Source: Flintibacter faecis
Lineage (GTDB): Bacteria > Bacillota > Clostridia > Oscillospirales > Oscillospiraceae
NCBI RefSeq assembly: GCF_014287875.1
Contig: NZ_JACOPN010000005.1
Span: 124,001-188,000, forward strand
Direction of reading: 5' to 3'
DNA length: 64,000 nucleotides
The notes under the pieces were generated by a model. It was given only the letters and a program-made list of their open reading frames with translations, was not told the origin of the DNA and made no database searches. Position 1 is the stretch's first letter, and each line of letters begins with the position of its first letter. The position numbers and the translations under genes were made by a program. Shown here in pieces: positions 1 through 8,762 of this stretch.

Positions 1-2
1 CC

Positions 3-50
3 AAAATGGAGGAGCGGAAAGAGCAGCGCACCCGGGGCGTGCTGGGCTGA
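3..50 (+). CDS. C-terminal tail of a gene entering from the left (partial)
   Basis: Only 15 codons and a TGA are inside the window (ending KEQRTRGVLG). The reading is favoured because it is short, charged and followed at once by a strong rho-independent terminator, as expected for the end of a plus-strand gene. No function can be assigned. Another frame is also open to position 60, so the frame is not certain. Confidence 0.4.
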   Translation, partial: KMEERKEQRTRGVLG

Positions 51-72
51 GAGAGTTTGAAAATTTTCCACG

Positions 73-102
73 AAAAACAGCCGCCGAAAGGCGGCTGTTT
101 TT
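73..102 (+). terminator. Rho-independent terminator
   Basis: A 9-bp GC-rich stem (77-85 with 90-98) around a GAAA loop, preceded by A's and followed by a T tract. It closes the gene entering from the left. Confidence 0.9.
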
Positions 103-105
103 CTG

Positions 106-672
106 CCTTCCCCTGGGGCCGATTCCCCTTGTCAAGGGGAAATGTCCCACAGGGACAAAAGGGATAGGGCAGGTGGCCCGCAGGGCCGGATGAGGGGAAC
201 GCCAAAGGGCTTGTAGCGCTAACGTTAAAATGGACGTGGTTTTCGCCCTGCGGGGGACGAGGGACAGAATCCTTCCGTCACGGCTTCGCCGTGCCACCTC
301 CCTTTCACAAGGGAGGCTGATGTTCCGCACCAATAGGCCCCCTTGTGAAAGGGGGCTGGCATCGCCGCAAGGCGATGACTGGAGGATTCCGTCGAAAATG
401 CGGTGGTCATCGTGGGCGGACACAGAGGTCCGCCCCTACGAGAGCCATCGTAACCTGGTGTAGGGGCGGACCTCCGTGTCCGCCCGTCGATAACGGCTGC
501 ACCCCCGTGGTCCCCCTCATCCGTCATGGCTGCGCCGTCGTTGGCAGCTTTGCTGCCTTACGGATGCGGCGTACCCCTTGCGGGTGCATCCGCCCCCGGC
601 GGGCCGCTGGGGACAGCGGCCCCTACGGACGAGGTTCGTCACATCCGCCCCTACGAGAGCGATGTGACCTGC
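106..672. repeat. Dispersed intergenic repeat mosaic, copy 1
   Basis: A chain of short palindromic modules that recur elsewhere in the window: the CCCCTTGTCAAGGGG stem-loop, the GGCGGACACAGAGGTCC/GGACCTCCGTGTCCGCC pair, the GGGGACAGCGGCCCC unit and the text CCCCGTGGTCCCCCTCATCC. Close copies lie at 39083, 40282, 47626 and 48533. Open frames across it are by-products of the high GC content. From 673 to 936 I see nothing codable, only AT-rich then purine-rich DNA with a GTGGAAA pair at 801-820. Confidence 0.85.
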
Positions 673-936
673 CGATTTTCAAATACACCCCGCAATATTA
701 AAATCAGATTCAACCCCCCGTATCAAAACCACCCCGTTTCCCCGGAAAACCCGGCCATTTTCACCAGAAATCTTAGAAAATCAAAACCGCAAATAAATTT
801 GTGGAAAAGTCGGTGGAAAGTGTGAAAAGCGGGGGAGAACGCTGACGTTTCTTGCGATTTAGGTGTTTGGGCCTGTCTGCCCGGGGGAGGGAGAAAAAAA
901 GAAGGGCGGCGGGGGAAAAGAAATTAAAAAAAGGGA

Positions 937-965
937 TTGCAGGGCGAAAAAATTTCTTGTACAAT
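937..965 (+). promoter_or_regulatory. Sigma-A promoter for xpt
   Basis: TTGCAG at 937-942, 17-bp spacer, TACAAT at 960-965. The roughly 80-nt leader carries one hairpin (990-996 with 1003-1009) followed by a T-rich run, which may be a weak attenuator. The conserved core of a purine riboswitch is absent. Confidence 0.75.
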
Positions 966-1045
966 AACACTGTATCGACATGATCCGCGTGGCCCGTTTT
1001 TCCGGGCCATTGTCATTTTTTAAAGAGGAAGGGCGGAACAGGACT

Positions 1046-1624
1046 ATGGAGCTGTTGAAGCAGCGCATCCGCAAGGATGGCACTGTGAAGGGGAACGACG
1101 TTTTGAAGGTGGACAGTTTTCTGAACCACCAGATGGATGTTGCCCTTTTTGAGGAGATCGGCAAGGAGTTTAAGCGGCTGTACGAGGGCTGCGGCGTGAA
1201 CAAGATATTGACCATCGAGGCCTCGGGCATCGGGATCGCTTGTGTCACGGCGCAGTCTTTTCATTGCCCGGTGGTGTTTGCCAAGAAGAGCCAGAGCAAG
1301 AACATCGACGGCGCAGTGTATGCCACCAAGGTGCAGTCCTTCACCCACGGAAAGATCTATGACGTGATCGTCTCTAAAAAGTTCCTGGGGCCGGAGGACA
1401 AGGTACTCATCATCGACGACTTTCTGGCCAACGGTGCGGCCCTGGAGGGCCTCATCGACCTGGTCCGCCAGGCGGGGGCCACCCTGGTGGGTGCCGGTAT
1501 CGTGGTGGAGAAGGCCTTCCAGCCCGGTGGCGACCGGCTGCGGGCCCAGGGCATCCGGGTGGAGTCCCTGGCCCGGGTAAAATCCATGAGCGAGGAGACC
1601 GGCGTGGTCTTTGTGGACGACTGA
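1046..1624 (+). CDS. xpt: Xanthine phosphoribosyltransferase
   Basis: This cytoplasmic purine-salvage enzyme joins xanthine to PRPP to give XMP. The 192-residue product matches the usual family length of about 190. The PRPP-binding loop is [13 protein letters not shown] at residues 120-132, and the N-terminal MELLKQRI and central [10 protein letters not shown] segments are typical of Xpt. The ATG at 1046 was chosen over an upstream in-frame codon because it gives the family N-terminus and follows a purine-rich GAGGAAGGGCGG site. The next genes encode a nucleoside importer, so uptake and salvage are linked here. Control in Bacillus is by a guanine riboswitch; none is visible here. Confidence 0.93.
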   Translation: MELLKQRIRKDGTVKGNDVLKVDSFLNHQMDVALFEEIGKEFKRLYEGCGVNKILTIEASGIGIACVTAQSFHCPVVFAKKSQSKNIDGAVYATKVQSFTHGKIYDVIVSKKFLGPEDKVLIIDDFLANGAALEGLIDLVRQAGATLVGAGIVVEKAFQPGGDRLRAQGIRVESLARVKSMSEETGVVFVDD

Positions 1625-1724
1625 ATTGGAATTAAGGCCGGGGGACCGGCTTTAAGATAGGGCGGAAGAACATTCTGCCCGAGAAAGAAAAACCGCAAAA
1701 ATATCAAGGAGGAATTATTCACCC

Positions 1725-2981
1725 ATGAAGAAACTGCTTGCAATGGTCATGGCCGTCGCCATGACCCTGTCCCTGGCCGCCTGCGGCGGGAACAGCACCC
1801 CCGCCGCCAGCGGCTCCACCGGCTCCGCCAGCTCCGAGGCCGGTTCCGCTGCCAACGCCGACTTTAAGGTTGGTGCCATCTACATCAACAGCAAGAACGA
1901 CACCGCCGGCTATACCTACGCCCACCACAACGGCATCACCAAGGCCATGGAGGAACTGGGCCTGGACCCCGACAGCCAGCTGGTCATTGTGGACGAGGTG
2001 CACGACAACAACTATGACGGCATCGCCAGCGCCGTGGACACCCTGGTGGCCGCCGACTGCAACATCATCTTCGGCATCTCCTTCGGCTATATGCAGGCCA
2101 TGGCTGACAAGGCTCAGGAGTATCCCGACGTGATCTTCTCCCACGCCACCGGCTATATGAGCAACGATACCAACTTCAACAACTACTTTGGCCGCATCTA
2201 TCAGGCCCGCTATCTGGCCGGTGTGGCCGCCGGTCTGAAGAGCCTGGAGACGGGCAACAACAACCTGGGCTATGTCTCCGCCTTCGGCACCGAGTACGCC
2301 GAGACCTGCTCCGGCATCAACGGCTTTACCCTGGGCGCTCAGGCCGTGAACCCCAACGCCAAGGTCTATGTGAAGGAACTGGGTGACTGGGCCGACGAGG
2401 TGAACGAGTCCGCCTTTGCCAAGGAGCTGATCCAGAACTATAACTGCGGCGTCATCTCCCAGCACTGCGACTCCGCCCAGCCCCAGATCGCCGCTCAGGA
2501 TGCCGGTGTGTTCGGCTGCGGCTATAACTCCGACATGACCGCCGACGCCCCCAAGGCCCACCTGACCGCCGCCATCTGGAACTGGAACGTGTACTATCAC
2601 ACCGCCATCCAGGCCGCCATGGACTGCAACGGCGATGCCTCCCAGTTCGTCACCAAGATGGGCGGCGGTGCCTACTACGGCGGCCTGGCCCAGGACTTTG
2701 TGGACGTGTCCCCCCTGAACCAGGACACCGTGGCCCCCGGCACCGATGCCGCCATCGAGGCCGTGAAGGCCAAGATCGTCTCCGGCGAGTGGGATGTGTT
2801 CTCCGGCGTGAAGCTGCACGTCAACGTGAACACTGACGGCACCGTGTCCGTGGACCAGGCCGACGAGGCCCTGGTGGACAATGCGGGCAACGAGATCGTT
2901 GCCGCCGGCGGCCCCAGCGTGGAGGACAGCGTCATCACCGGCTCCATGAACTACTTTGTGGCCGGGGTGGAGGAGGCCTAA
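1725..2981 (+). CDS. BMP-family nucleoside-binding lipoprotein
   Basis: A 418-residue substrate-binding lipoprotein of an ABC importer, anchored outside the membrane. A signal peptide (MKKLLAMVMAVAMTLSLA) ends in the lipobox LSLAAC, then a Ser/Ala-rich linker to about residue 45, then a Bmp/Med-type binding fold beginning FKVGAIYINS. A perfect AAGGAGGAATT site precedes the ATG. It is directly upstream of genes for two permeases and a double ATPase, the layout of nucleoside importers such as bmpA-nupOPQ. Because xpt is adjacent, a purine nucleoside is the likely ligand, by inference. A palindrome after the stop may raise its level above that of the transporter. Confidence 0.9.
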   Translation: MKKLLAMVMAVAMTLSLAACGGNSTPAASGSTGSASSEAGSAANADFKVGAIYINSKNDTAGYTYAHHNGITKAMEELGLDPDSQLVIVDEVHDNNYDGIASAVDTLVAADCNIIFGISFGYMQAMADKAQEYPDVIFSHATGYMSNDTNFNNYFGRIYQARYLAGVAAGLKSLETGNNNLGYVSAFGTEYAETCSGINGFTLGAQAVNPNAKVYVKELGDWADEVNESAFAKELIQNYNCGVISQHCDSAQPQIAAQDAGVFGCGYNSDMTADAPKAHLTAAIWNWNVYYHTAIQAAMDCNGDASQFVTKMGGGAYYGGLAQDFVDVSPLNQDTVAPGTDAAIEAVKAKIVSGEWDVFSGVKLHVNVNTDGTVSVDQADEALVDNAGNEIVAAGGPSVEDSVITGSMNYFVAGVEEA

Positions 2982-3014
2982 GGCCCCCTGCCCGGACAAT
3001 CAAAGACCCGAAAC

Positions 3015-3051
3015 CCGGGCCGGCCGGATATCCGGCCGGCCCGGACTTTTT
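3015..3051 (+). terminator. Perfect 30-bp palindrome with T run (intercistronic attenuator)
   Basis: Positions 3015-3044 form an uninterrupted self-complementary stem centred at 3029/3030, followed by CTTTTTT. It lies between the binding-protein gene and the transporter ATPase gene. Partial termination here would give excess binding protein, as is common in ABC importers. Confidence 0.75.
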
Positions 3052-3161
3052 TGCCGACCCAGGTCGGCCTTTGCTGTTGGGGCCGGAGTCAGTGCAGCTG
3101 CCGGCCCGAACAGGAGAGAACAACGGCGGAGGGTTCCGCCGGGACAAAGGAGGAATTTTTT

Positions 3162-4805
3162 ATGGCGGAGCGACCCTGTGCCATTGAGATGCGGGGCATC
3201 ACCAAGACCTTTGGCAGCGTGACGGCCAACCACAACGTCCACCTGGACCTGCGCCAGGGGGAGATCCTGGCCCTGCTGGGGGAGAACGGCTCGGGCAAGA
3301 CCACCCTGATGAACATGCTCTCCGGCATTTATCAGCCGGACGCGGGAGAAATTTTGGTGGAGGGCAAACCCGTCTCCATCAATTCCCCGGAGGACGCCAA
3401 AAAGCTGGGCATCGGCATGGTCCACCAGCACTTCAAGCTGGTGGACGTGTTCACCGCGGCGGACAACATCTGGATGGGCAAGGAGAAGGCGGGCTTTACG
3501 CTGAAGAAGGACCGCTGCCGTGAAATTCAGGACATGGTGGGCAGGTTCGGCTTTGCCCTGGACCCCGGCAAGAAGGTCTGCAACATGGCCGTGTCGGAAA
3601 AGCAGACCCTAGAGATCATCAAGGTTCTGTATTACGGGGCCAAGGTCATCATCCTGGACGAGCCCACCGCCGTGCTCACGGTGCAGGAGATCGAAAAGCT
3701 GTTCGCCGTCCTGCGCCGGATGCGGGACGAGGGGCACTCCATCATCATCATCACCCACAAATTAAACGAGGTGATGGAGCTGTCTGACCGGGTGGCCATC
3801 CTGCGCAAGGGGGAGTATATCACCACCGTGGACACCGCCCAGACCAACGAGCAGGAGCTGACCGAGTGGATGGTGGGCCGGAAGATCGACCTGAACATCC
3901 AGCGCCCCGTGGTGGAGAAGACCCGGCCCCTGCTGGAGATAAGGGACCTGACCATCCGCAGCGACGAGGGGGCCGTGGCCATCGACCACGTGAACTTCTA
4001 TATCCGGGGGGGCGAAATTTTAGGCGTGGCGGGCATCGCCGGCTGCGGCCAGAAGGAGCTGTGCGAGGCCATCGCCGGGCTGCGCCCCGTCCAGTCCGGC
4101 CTGATGATCCACAAGGGGGACAACATCGTGGGGCTCTCCCCCAAGGCCATCCTGGAAAAGGGCATCTCCATGTCCTTTATCCCGGAGGACCGGCTGGGCA
4201 TGGGCCTGGCCCCCTCCCTGTCCATCACGGACAACATGATCCTGAAAAATTATGCCCTGGCCAAGGGCCCCTTTGTGGACCGGAAGGGGGGCCGGGCGGA
4301 TGCGGAACACGTCATTCAGGAGCTGGAGGTGGTCACCCCCTCCACCGAGACGCCGGTGCGCCGCCTGTCCGGCGGCAACGTGCAGAAGGTGCTGCTGGGC
4401 CGGGAGATCAAGGCCGGGCCCAACGTCATCGTCACCGCCTATCCCGTGCGGGGGCTGGACATCAACTCCTCCTATGCCATCTATCACATCCTGAACCAGC
4501 AGAAGCAGAGCGGCGTGGGCATCCTGTTCGTGGGCGAGGACCTGGACGTGATGCTGGCATTGTGCGACAAGATCATGGTGCTGTGCCACGGAAAGGTCAT
4601 GGGCGTGGTCCACGCCCACAAGACCACCAAGGAGGAGCTTGGCCTGATGATGACCGGGGCGCTGGACCTGTCAAACCGCTATGAGGACAAGCCCGCCGGC
4701 TATGCCAAGGACACCAACATCACCCCCCAGGAGCTGGCCCAGCTGGAGCGCCAGAACCGGGAGCAGACAGAGGCCGAACAGGCCGTGGAACAGGAGGAGA
4801 AGTGA
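3162..4805 (+). CDS. Nucleoside ABC importer, double ATP-binding subunit (NupO/YufO type)
   Basis: A 547-residue protein with two fused ABC domains that powers the importer on the cytoplasmic face. Domain 1 has Walker A GENGSGKTT near residue 44, Walker B VIILDEPTAVL and a degenerate signature (MAVSEKQTLEI). Domain 2, from about residue 255, has the usual decayed Walker A (GIAGCGQKEL), an intact LSGGNVQK signature and VIVTAYPVRGLD in place of a normal Walker B. This asymmetry is typical of sugar and nucleoside importers of this class. The ATG at 3162 follows AAAGGAGG. The stop overlaps the next gene's start region by a few bases, so translation is probably coupled. Confidence 0.92.
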   Translation: MAERPCAIEMRGITKTFGSVTANHNVHLDLRQGEILALLGENGSGKTTLMNMLSGIYQPDAGEILVEGKPVSINSPEDAKKLGIGMVHQHFKLVDVFTAADNIWMGKEKAGFTLKKDRCREIQDMVGRFGFALDPGKKVCNMAVSEKQTLEIIKVLYYGAKVIILDEPTAVLTVQEIEKLFAVLRRMRDEGHSIIIITHKLNEVMELSDRVAILRKGEYITTVDTAQTNEQELTEWMVGRKIDLNIQRPVVEKTRPLLEIRDLTIRSDEGAVAIDHVNFYIRGGEILGVAGIAGCGQKELCEAIAGLRPVQSGLMIHKGDNIVGLSPKAILEKGISMSFIPEDRLGMGLAPSLSITDNMILKNYALAKGPFVDRKGGRADAEHVIQELEVVTPSTETPVRRLSGGNVQKVLLGREIKAGPNVIVTAYPVRGLDINSSYAIYHILNQQKQSGVGILFVGEDLDVMLALCDKIMVLCHGKVMGVVHAHKTTKEELGLMMTGALDLSNRYEDKPAGYAKDTNITPQELAQLERQNREQTEAEQAVEQEEK

Positions 4806-4806
4806 G

Positions 4807-5922
4807 ATGCGCTTTCATGTGGTAAAGCGGGACGGCTGCCCCCTGTGGAAGAAGCTGGGGCTGTATGTCCTGGCGGTGCTGGCCGCGTTGATCCTGGGCG
4901 GCGTGGTGCTGCTGGCCCTGGGGGTGGACCCCCTGGCCTATTACAGCCGCATGTTCACCATGGGCATGGTGGGCAACAAGATCGCCTATAAGACCTTTGA
5001 GAACTATTTAAAAGTGTTCGTGCCCCTGGCCCTGACCTCGGTGGCCCTGTCCCTGGCCTTTAAAATGCGCTTTTGGAACATCGGCGGCGAGGGGCAGTTC
5101 ATCCTGGGCGCTGTGGCGGCGGCCACGGTGGCCTTCAAGCTGGGGCCGGTGCTGCCCTCGGCTGCGACGCTGCTCCTCATGTGTCTGGCCGGGATGCTGG
5201 CCGCCGGGGTCTACGGGGCCATCGTGGCGGTGCTGAAGGTGAAGTTCGGCACCAACGAGACCCTGATGACCCTGATGCTCAACTATGTGGCCCTGTATTT
5301 TGTCACGTTTTTGGGGGAGACCCAGGCCGACTGGAACTTCTATCTGGACAAGAGCTCCGCCCGGCCCATGTTCGCCACCTTCTCCCAGTATGCCGCCTTC
5401 CCCCGCATTCCCCTGGGCAAGTTCGGGCTGAACGTGTGCGTCATCTTCACCTTTGTCATCGGCATTCTGGTGTTCGTCTATCTGAAATACACCAAGCACG
5501 GCTATGAGATCGCCGTGGTGGGCGACAGCGTGGGCACCGCCCGGTATGCGGGCATGAAGGTGGACCGCATCGTGCTGCGCACCGTGTTCCTGTCCGCCTG
5601 TCTCATCGGCCTGGCCGCCGCCTTTAAGGTGGGCACCGCCGGGGTGCTGGCCACCTCTATCACCGACGACGTGGGCTGGACGGGCATCATCGTGGCCTGG
5701 CTGTCTCAGATGAACACCGCCGTCATCTTTGTGGTGTCCGCCCTCATCGGTATGCTGCGCTATGGCTCCACGGTGGCTGCGGCCACCTTCGCCCGGGTGG
5801 ACTCCAGCTTTGCCAACATGCTCCAGGGGGCCATCCTGTTCCTGGTGCTGGCGGCGGACTTCTGCACCCGCTTTAAAGTGGTTCCCGTGAAGAAAGGGGG
5901 AAACGACAATGGAAATGGATAA
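4807..5922 (+). CDS. Nucleoside ABC importer permease 1 (NupP/YufP type)
   Basis: A 371-residue integral membrane protein of the branched-chain permease superfamily (BPD_transp_2) with about ten hydrophobic segments. The family hallmark FWNIGGEGQ lies near residue 90, and the C-terminus is hydrophilic and Lys/Asn-rich. The ATG at 4807 begins one base after the ATPase stop, and GGAGGAG at the end of the ATPase gene acts as its ribosome site. It pairs with the next gene to form the membrane channel. It runs in phase with the ATPase and binding protein as a single operon. Confidence 0.92.
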   Translation: MRFHVVKRDGCPLWKKLGLYVLAVLAALILGGVVLLALGVDPLAYYSRMFTMGMVGNKIAYKTFENYLKVFVPLALTSVALSLAFKMRFWNIGGEGQFILGAVAAATVAFKLGPVLPSAATLLLMCLAGMLAAGVYGAIVAVLKVKFGTNETLMTLMLNYVALYFVTFLGETQADWNFYLDKSSARPMFATFSQYAAFPRIPLGKFGLNVCVIFTFVIGILVFVYLKYTKHGYEIAVVGDSVGTARYAGMKVDRIVLRTVFLSACLIGLAAAFKVGTAGVLATSITDDVGWTGIIVAWLSQMNTAVIFVVSALIGMLRYGSTVAAATFARVDSSFANMLQGAILFLVLAADFCTRFKVVPVKKGGNDNGNG

Positions 5923-6907
5923 GCTGGGGGTGGTCACCTCCTTTGTACATAACATTGTGGTCTATAACATCCCGCTGCTGTACGGCACGGTGGGGGAGAT
6001 CATGGTGGAGAAGTCGGGCAGTCTGAACCTGGGCGTGGAGGGCATCATGGCCGTGGGTGCCATCTTCGGCTATATCATCGGCTGTTACACCAACAGTCTG
6101 CTCATCGGCATCCTCACCGCCTTTTTGGCCGGGGCCCTGTGCGGGCTGCTGTTTGCCGCCCTCACCGTCTCCCTCCAGGCCAACCAGAACATCACCGGCC
6201 TGACCCTGACTACCTTTGGCCTGGGCGTATATTTCTTCGTGGGCAACGGCCTGAAGGCCGTCCGCTGGCCCGCCATGAACGACTATTCCGGCATCAAAAA
6301 CGGCTTTGCGAATTTACCCATCCCCGGCCTGTCCAAGCTGCCCCTCATCGGCGAGGGCCTGTTTGACCACAACCTGCTGGTCTATCTGGGCGTGGTCATC
6401 GCCATCGTGGCCTGGTGGTATCTCAACCGCACCACCCCCGGCCTGCGGCTGCGGGCGGTGGGGGAGAACCCCGGCGCCGCCGACTCCGTGGGCGTGAACG
6501 TGAAGCGCTTTCAGTATATCCACATCTGCATTGGCTGCGGCATCATGGGCCTGGGCGGCTATTACATGGGCCTGAACATGTCCGGCTCCTTCTCCAGCAG
6601 CTGCTGGATCAACGGCTATGGCTGGATCGCAGTGGCCCTGGTCATCTTCGCCAACTGGAACCCCGCCCTGGCCATTCTGGGCACCTTTGTCTTCGGCTTT
6701 TTCAGCACCCTGCGGGTGTCCGGCAGCAGCCTGGCCGCCGCCTTCCCCGCCGCCCTGGGCTGGCTGGCCAAGGTCCCCACCCAGCTCTATCAGGCCCTGC
6801 CCTTCCTCATCACCGCCGTGGTCCTGGTGGCCACCTCCGTGCGGAAACGGGAGGGCTCCGGCTGCCCCGCCGCCCTGGGACTGAACTATTTCCGGGAAGA
6901 GCGGTAA
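5909..6907 (+). CDS. Nucleoside ABC importer permease 2 (NupQ/YufQ type)
   Basis: A 332-residue permease of the same superfamily as the preceding gene, recognised by the N-terminal LNLGVEGIMA motif, which is the NupQ counterpart of the NIGGEG motif in NupP. Eight to nine hydrophobic stretches follow. The start overlaps the end of the preceding gene by 14 bases; a second ATG two codons in is equally possible. GAAAGGGGG is the likely ribosome site. It is the last gene of the importer operon and ends just before a strong bidirectional terminator. Confidence 0.92.
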   Translation: MEMDKLGVVTSFVHNIVVYNIPLLYGTVGEIMVEKSGSLNLGVEGIMAVGAIFGYIIGCYTNSLLIGILTAFLAGALCGLLFAALTVSLQANQNITGLTLTTFGLGVYFFVGNGLKAVRWPAMNDYSGIKNGFANLPIPGLSKLPLIGEGLFDHNLLVYLGVVIAIVAWWYLNRTTPGLRLRAVGENPGAADSVGVNVKRFQYIHICIGCGIMGLGGYYMGLNMSGSFSSSCWINGYGWIAVALVIFANWNPALAILGTFVFGFFSTLRVSGSSLAAAFPAALGWLAKVPTQLYQALPFLITAVVLVATSVRKREGSGCPAALGLNYFREER

Positions 6908-6924
6908 ATGGAAAACACAAAAAA

Positions 6925-6963
6925 CCGGGCAGAGCCATGTAGCTTACACATGGTTCTGCCCGG
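6925..6963. terminator. Bidirectional terminator between convergent genes
   Basis: A 16-bp stem (6925-6940 with 6948-6963) with one G-U pair. T-rich sequence follows on the plus strand (AAGTTTTGTTT), and an A run upstream becomes a T run on the minus strand. It serves the importer operon and the facing minus-strand operon. A shortened copy sits at 8634-8660. Confidence 0.88.
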
Positions 6964-6972
6964 AAGTTTTGT

Positions 6973-7218
6973 TTAGAGATACAGTAGGCCAAATAGGATG
7001 ATCGCCGCTATCATGATCGGTGTCAGGACGGCAAGTACCTTCAAATAGGCGGAGTTTTTTGCTATGCCCTGGCGGTAGGTCCGCACCGCAGTGACCAGAC
7101 TGCACACCAGAAAAAAGAGTGCCAGAAGTGGGCGGTGGTACACAACGGGAACGGGCGTCTGGGGCAGGAAAATGATAAAGCCAGCGAATATGCACAGGAA
7201 GAGCAGGATAATTTTCAT
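6973..7218 (-). CDS. Small membrane protein, unknown function
   Basis: An 81-residue protein with three probable membrane segments (IILLFLCIFAGFIIF, PLLALFFLVCSLV and a C-terminal IMIAAIILFGLLYL). I do not recognise the family. The ATG at 7218 was preferred to the GTG at 7227 because AGGAGG lies only one base before the GTG but ten before the ATG. It is the last gene of a minus-strand operon. A decayed copy of its 3' end lies at 8671-8757, so the gene was once duplicated here. Confidence 0.65.
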   Translation of the reverse strand: MKIILLFLCIFAGFIIFLPQTPVPVVYHRPLLALFFLVCSLVTAVRTYRQGIAKNSAYLKVLAVLTPIMIAAIILFGLLYL

Positions 7219-7235
7219 GGTCGTCACGCCTCCTT

Positions 7236-8105
7236 TTAGGGTGCCCGCTTGGTGAAGTACAGCACCGTGTCGATGGGCGCATAGTAGTAATAAAACCCCC
7301 GGTGCCCCTGGGTGATGAGGGTGGACTCCCCGGTGGTCTGGTCGGTGAGGAGATAGTGGTTGTTTCCCAGGCTCTCATACGTCCCCTGGGAGAACTTCGT
7401 CCGCTGGCCGTCGTCCACCTCCAGGTAGTATTGGTCTTTGTTGAAAAATTGCGCATTGTAGAAGGCCCCATCTGTCCACTCCGTCTGATACATGCCGAAC
7501 ATACTGCCCAGGGGATTCAGGGCGTACAGGCGATACAGAGCCGCCGCCAGGGACACCCCCAGGACCAGGACGAGCAGCAGTAGGACTTTTTCAAGAGAAG
7601 TTCGTTTGGTCATGGCGGTTTCCGCCTTCTCAGCGCACGGGTCCCTCTTTTTCAGCACCCAGACCAGCTGCAGGAGCATGAGCAGCTCCGGGTAGATGGC
7701 GTACATAAACAGGCGGTAGAAGTCCACGTTGTACTTGATGTACCACCGAATGAACAGGGCTGCCGCCGTGACCAGGACGATCTCCGCGGCGATGATCGGG
7801 CGGCTGTGCCCGAATCGCTCCCGGTGGAGCCAAACATAGACGGCGTTGGCCCAGAAGAGGACCTGGGCCACCCAGTTCAGGGCCAGGGCAGTTCCTGTGA
7901 TTTGGGTAAAGTAATTGTGCTGCCAAGCGGGTTGCTGCCACTCTTGGCAGAGCCAACCCCAATTCTCGTAGCTTATCAAATGTACCTTTGGGTCTACCAC
8001 GATCATACCCCAAAGCCCTATGAGCTCAATCAGAAAGATTGCCTGAAAGACCAGCGCGCAGAGCAGCATCTCCCACCGCCATTGGCGCTCGTTCCATAAA
8101 ATCAT
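7236..8105 (-). CDS. Multispanning membrane protein, unknown function
   Basis: A 289-residue protein with four or five hydrophobic segments in its first 160 residues, a further one near residue 190 (VLLLLVLVLGVSLAAALY), then an extracytoplasmic-looking domain of about 95 residues rich in aromatic residues. The ATG at 8105 follows AAAGGAG; longer readings to 8243 lack a ribosome site. It starts 25 bases after a lipoprotein gene and precedes a small membrane protein gene, so it is operonic. I do not recognise the family; a YIEGIA-like or surface-sensing role would be guesswork. Confidence 0.7.
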   Translation of the reverse strand: MILWNERQWRWEMLLCALVFQAIFLIELIGLWGMIVVDPKVHLISYENWGWLCQEWQQPAWQHNYFTQITGTALALNWVAQVLFWANAVYVWLHRERFGHSRPIIAAEIVLVTAAALFIRWYIKYNVDFYRLFMYAIYPELLMLLQLVWVLKKRDPCAEKAETAMTKRTSLEKVLLLLVLVLGVSLAAALYRLYALNPLGSMFGMYQTEWTDGAFYNAQFFNKDQYYLEVDDGQRTKFSQGTYESLGNNHYLLTDQTTGESTLITQGHRGFYYYYAPIDTVLYFTKRAP

Positions 8106-8130
8106 AGTTGGCTCCTTTCTCTGTCGGCCT

Positions 8131-8484
8131 TTAGTCGGTCTCCATAGGAAGGTCATAGATGTCGCTGAATGGTACATTCTCTGTGGTCCAGCGGGTGACC
8201 TCGCCGGTGTTGTGGTCCACGCGGATGAAGTCGATTCGACCACGTTCTAAATCGGCCATGGCGATGGCAGTACCGTCATGGGTGGAGCTGACGCATATCC
8301 CCGTGTTGTCTTCCGACAGGGGGAGCCGGATGCTGTAAGACGGGTCGCCGTTGCCGTCTTTTTTCTCAAACGCACCGGGAGTCCAGGTCATTTTGTCCGA
8401 CTTTTCTCCGGCGCAGCCGAACAGCGCCGCAACCAAAACCAAAGCCAGCGCCGCCGTGATCCATCGTTTCCAGGTGTGTTTCAT
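8131..8484 (-). CDS. Small lipoprotein, unknown function
   Basis: A 117-residue precursor. A short basic start (MKHTWKRW), a hydrophobic stretch and the lipobox LFGC mark a lipoprotein with Cys near residue 23. The mature part is hydrophilic and contains repeated short beta-like segments (GTAIAMADLERGRIDFIRVD). The ATG at 8484 follows AAAGGAGCTG; a longer reading to 8613 has no ribosome site. It belongs to the operon starting at 10961. No family is recognised. Confidence 0.7.
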   Translation of the reverse strand: MKHTWKRWITAALALVLVAALFGCAGEKSDKMTWTPGAFEKKDGNGDPSYSIRLPLSEDNTGICVSSTHDGTAIAMADLERGRIDFIRVDHNTGEVTRWTTENVPFSDIYDLPMETD

Positions 8485-8633
8485 GTGGTCAGCTCCTTTC
8501 TCCGTTGTGGCCCGAACGGGCCGGTCAGTCGTTTTATGTACAGGGGAAGGATATGGGAATGGTAGTTCTGTAAGCATTGTATCATGGAATTTGCGTTTTG
8601 TATAGAAGAACAATAAGATTTAATAGAAATGGG

Positions 8634-8660
8634 TGGGCAGAGCCAAGAAGGCTCTGCCCA
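8634..8660 (-). terminator. Hairpin copied from the 6925-6963 terminator
   Basis: An 11-bp stem (8634-8644 with 8650-8660) with the same GGGCAGAGCC core as the terminator at 6925. On the minus strand it is followed by a T-rich run. It directly follows the pseudogene remnant, as the original follows the intact gene. It probably trims transcription inside the operon. The remaining bases between 8485 and 8634 show nothing recognisable. Confidence 0.6.
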
Positions 8661-8670
8661 GAAATTTTGG

Positions 8671-8757
8671 TTAGAGATGCAGTAGACCAAAGAGAAGGAT
8701 AATTGGCGTGATGACTAATGCCAAAGATACGGATGCTTTTGAATGGCTACTACGTTG
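8671..8757 (-). pseudogene. 3' remnant of a duplicate of the small membrane protein gene
   Basis: Read on the minus strand, the last codons before the TAA give TPIILLFGLLHL, matching TPIMIAAIILFGLLYL at the end of the intact protein at 6973-7218. The flanking DNA matches as well: the sequence covering the stop and the hairpin beyond it are recognisable copies. About 28 codons remain, preceded in frame by a stop codon. There is no start or ribosome site, so it is a relic. Confidence 0.7.
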
Positions 8758-8762
8758 TTATG

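Noticed and set aside
801..820. DnaA boxes or replication origin from the TTTCCAC/GTGGAAA words
   Set aside because: They lack the TTATCCACA core and are not clustered near dnaA, dnaN or an AT-rich unwinding element.
966..1045. Purine riboswitch before xpt
   Set aside because: The leader is only about 75 bases and lacks the conserved three-way junction core of purine aptamers; it has just one small hairpin.
1719..2999. Long antisense reading frames opposite highly expressed genes (here and at 21328-22725, 25394-28624, 32684-34510)
   Set aside because: They are mirror images of GC-rich third-position codons, rich in Gly/His/Val, without ribosome sites or recognisable domains.
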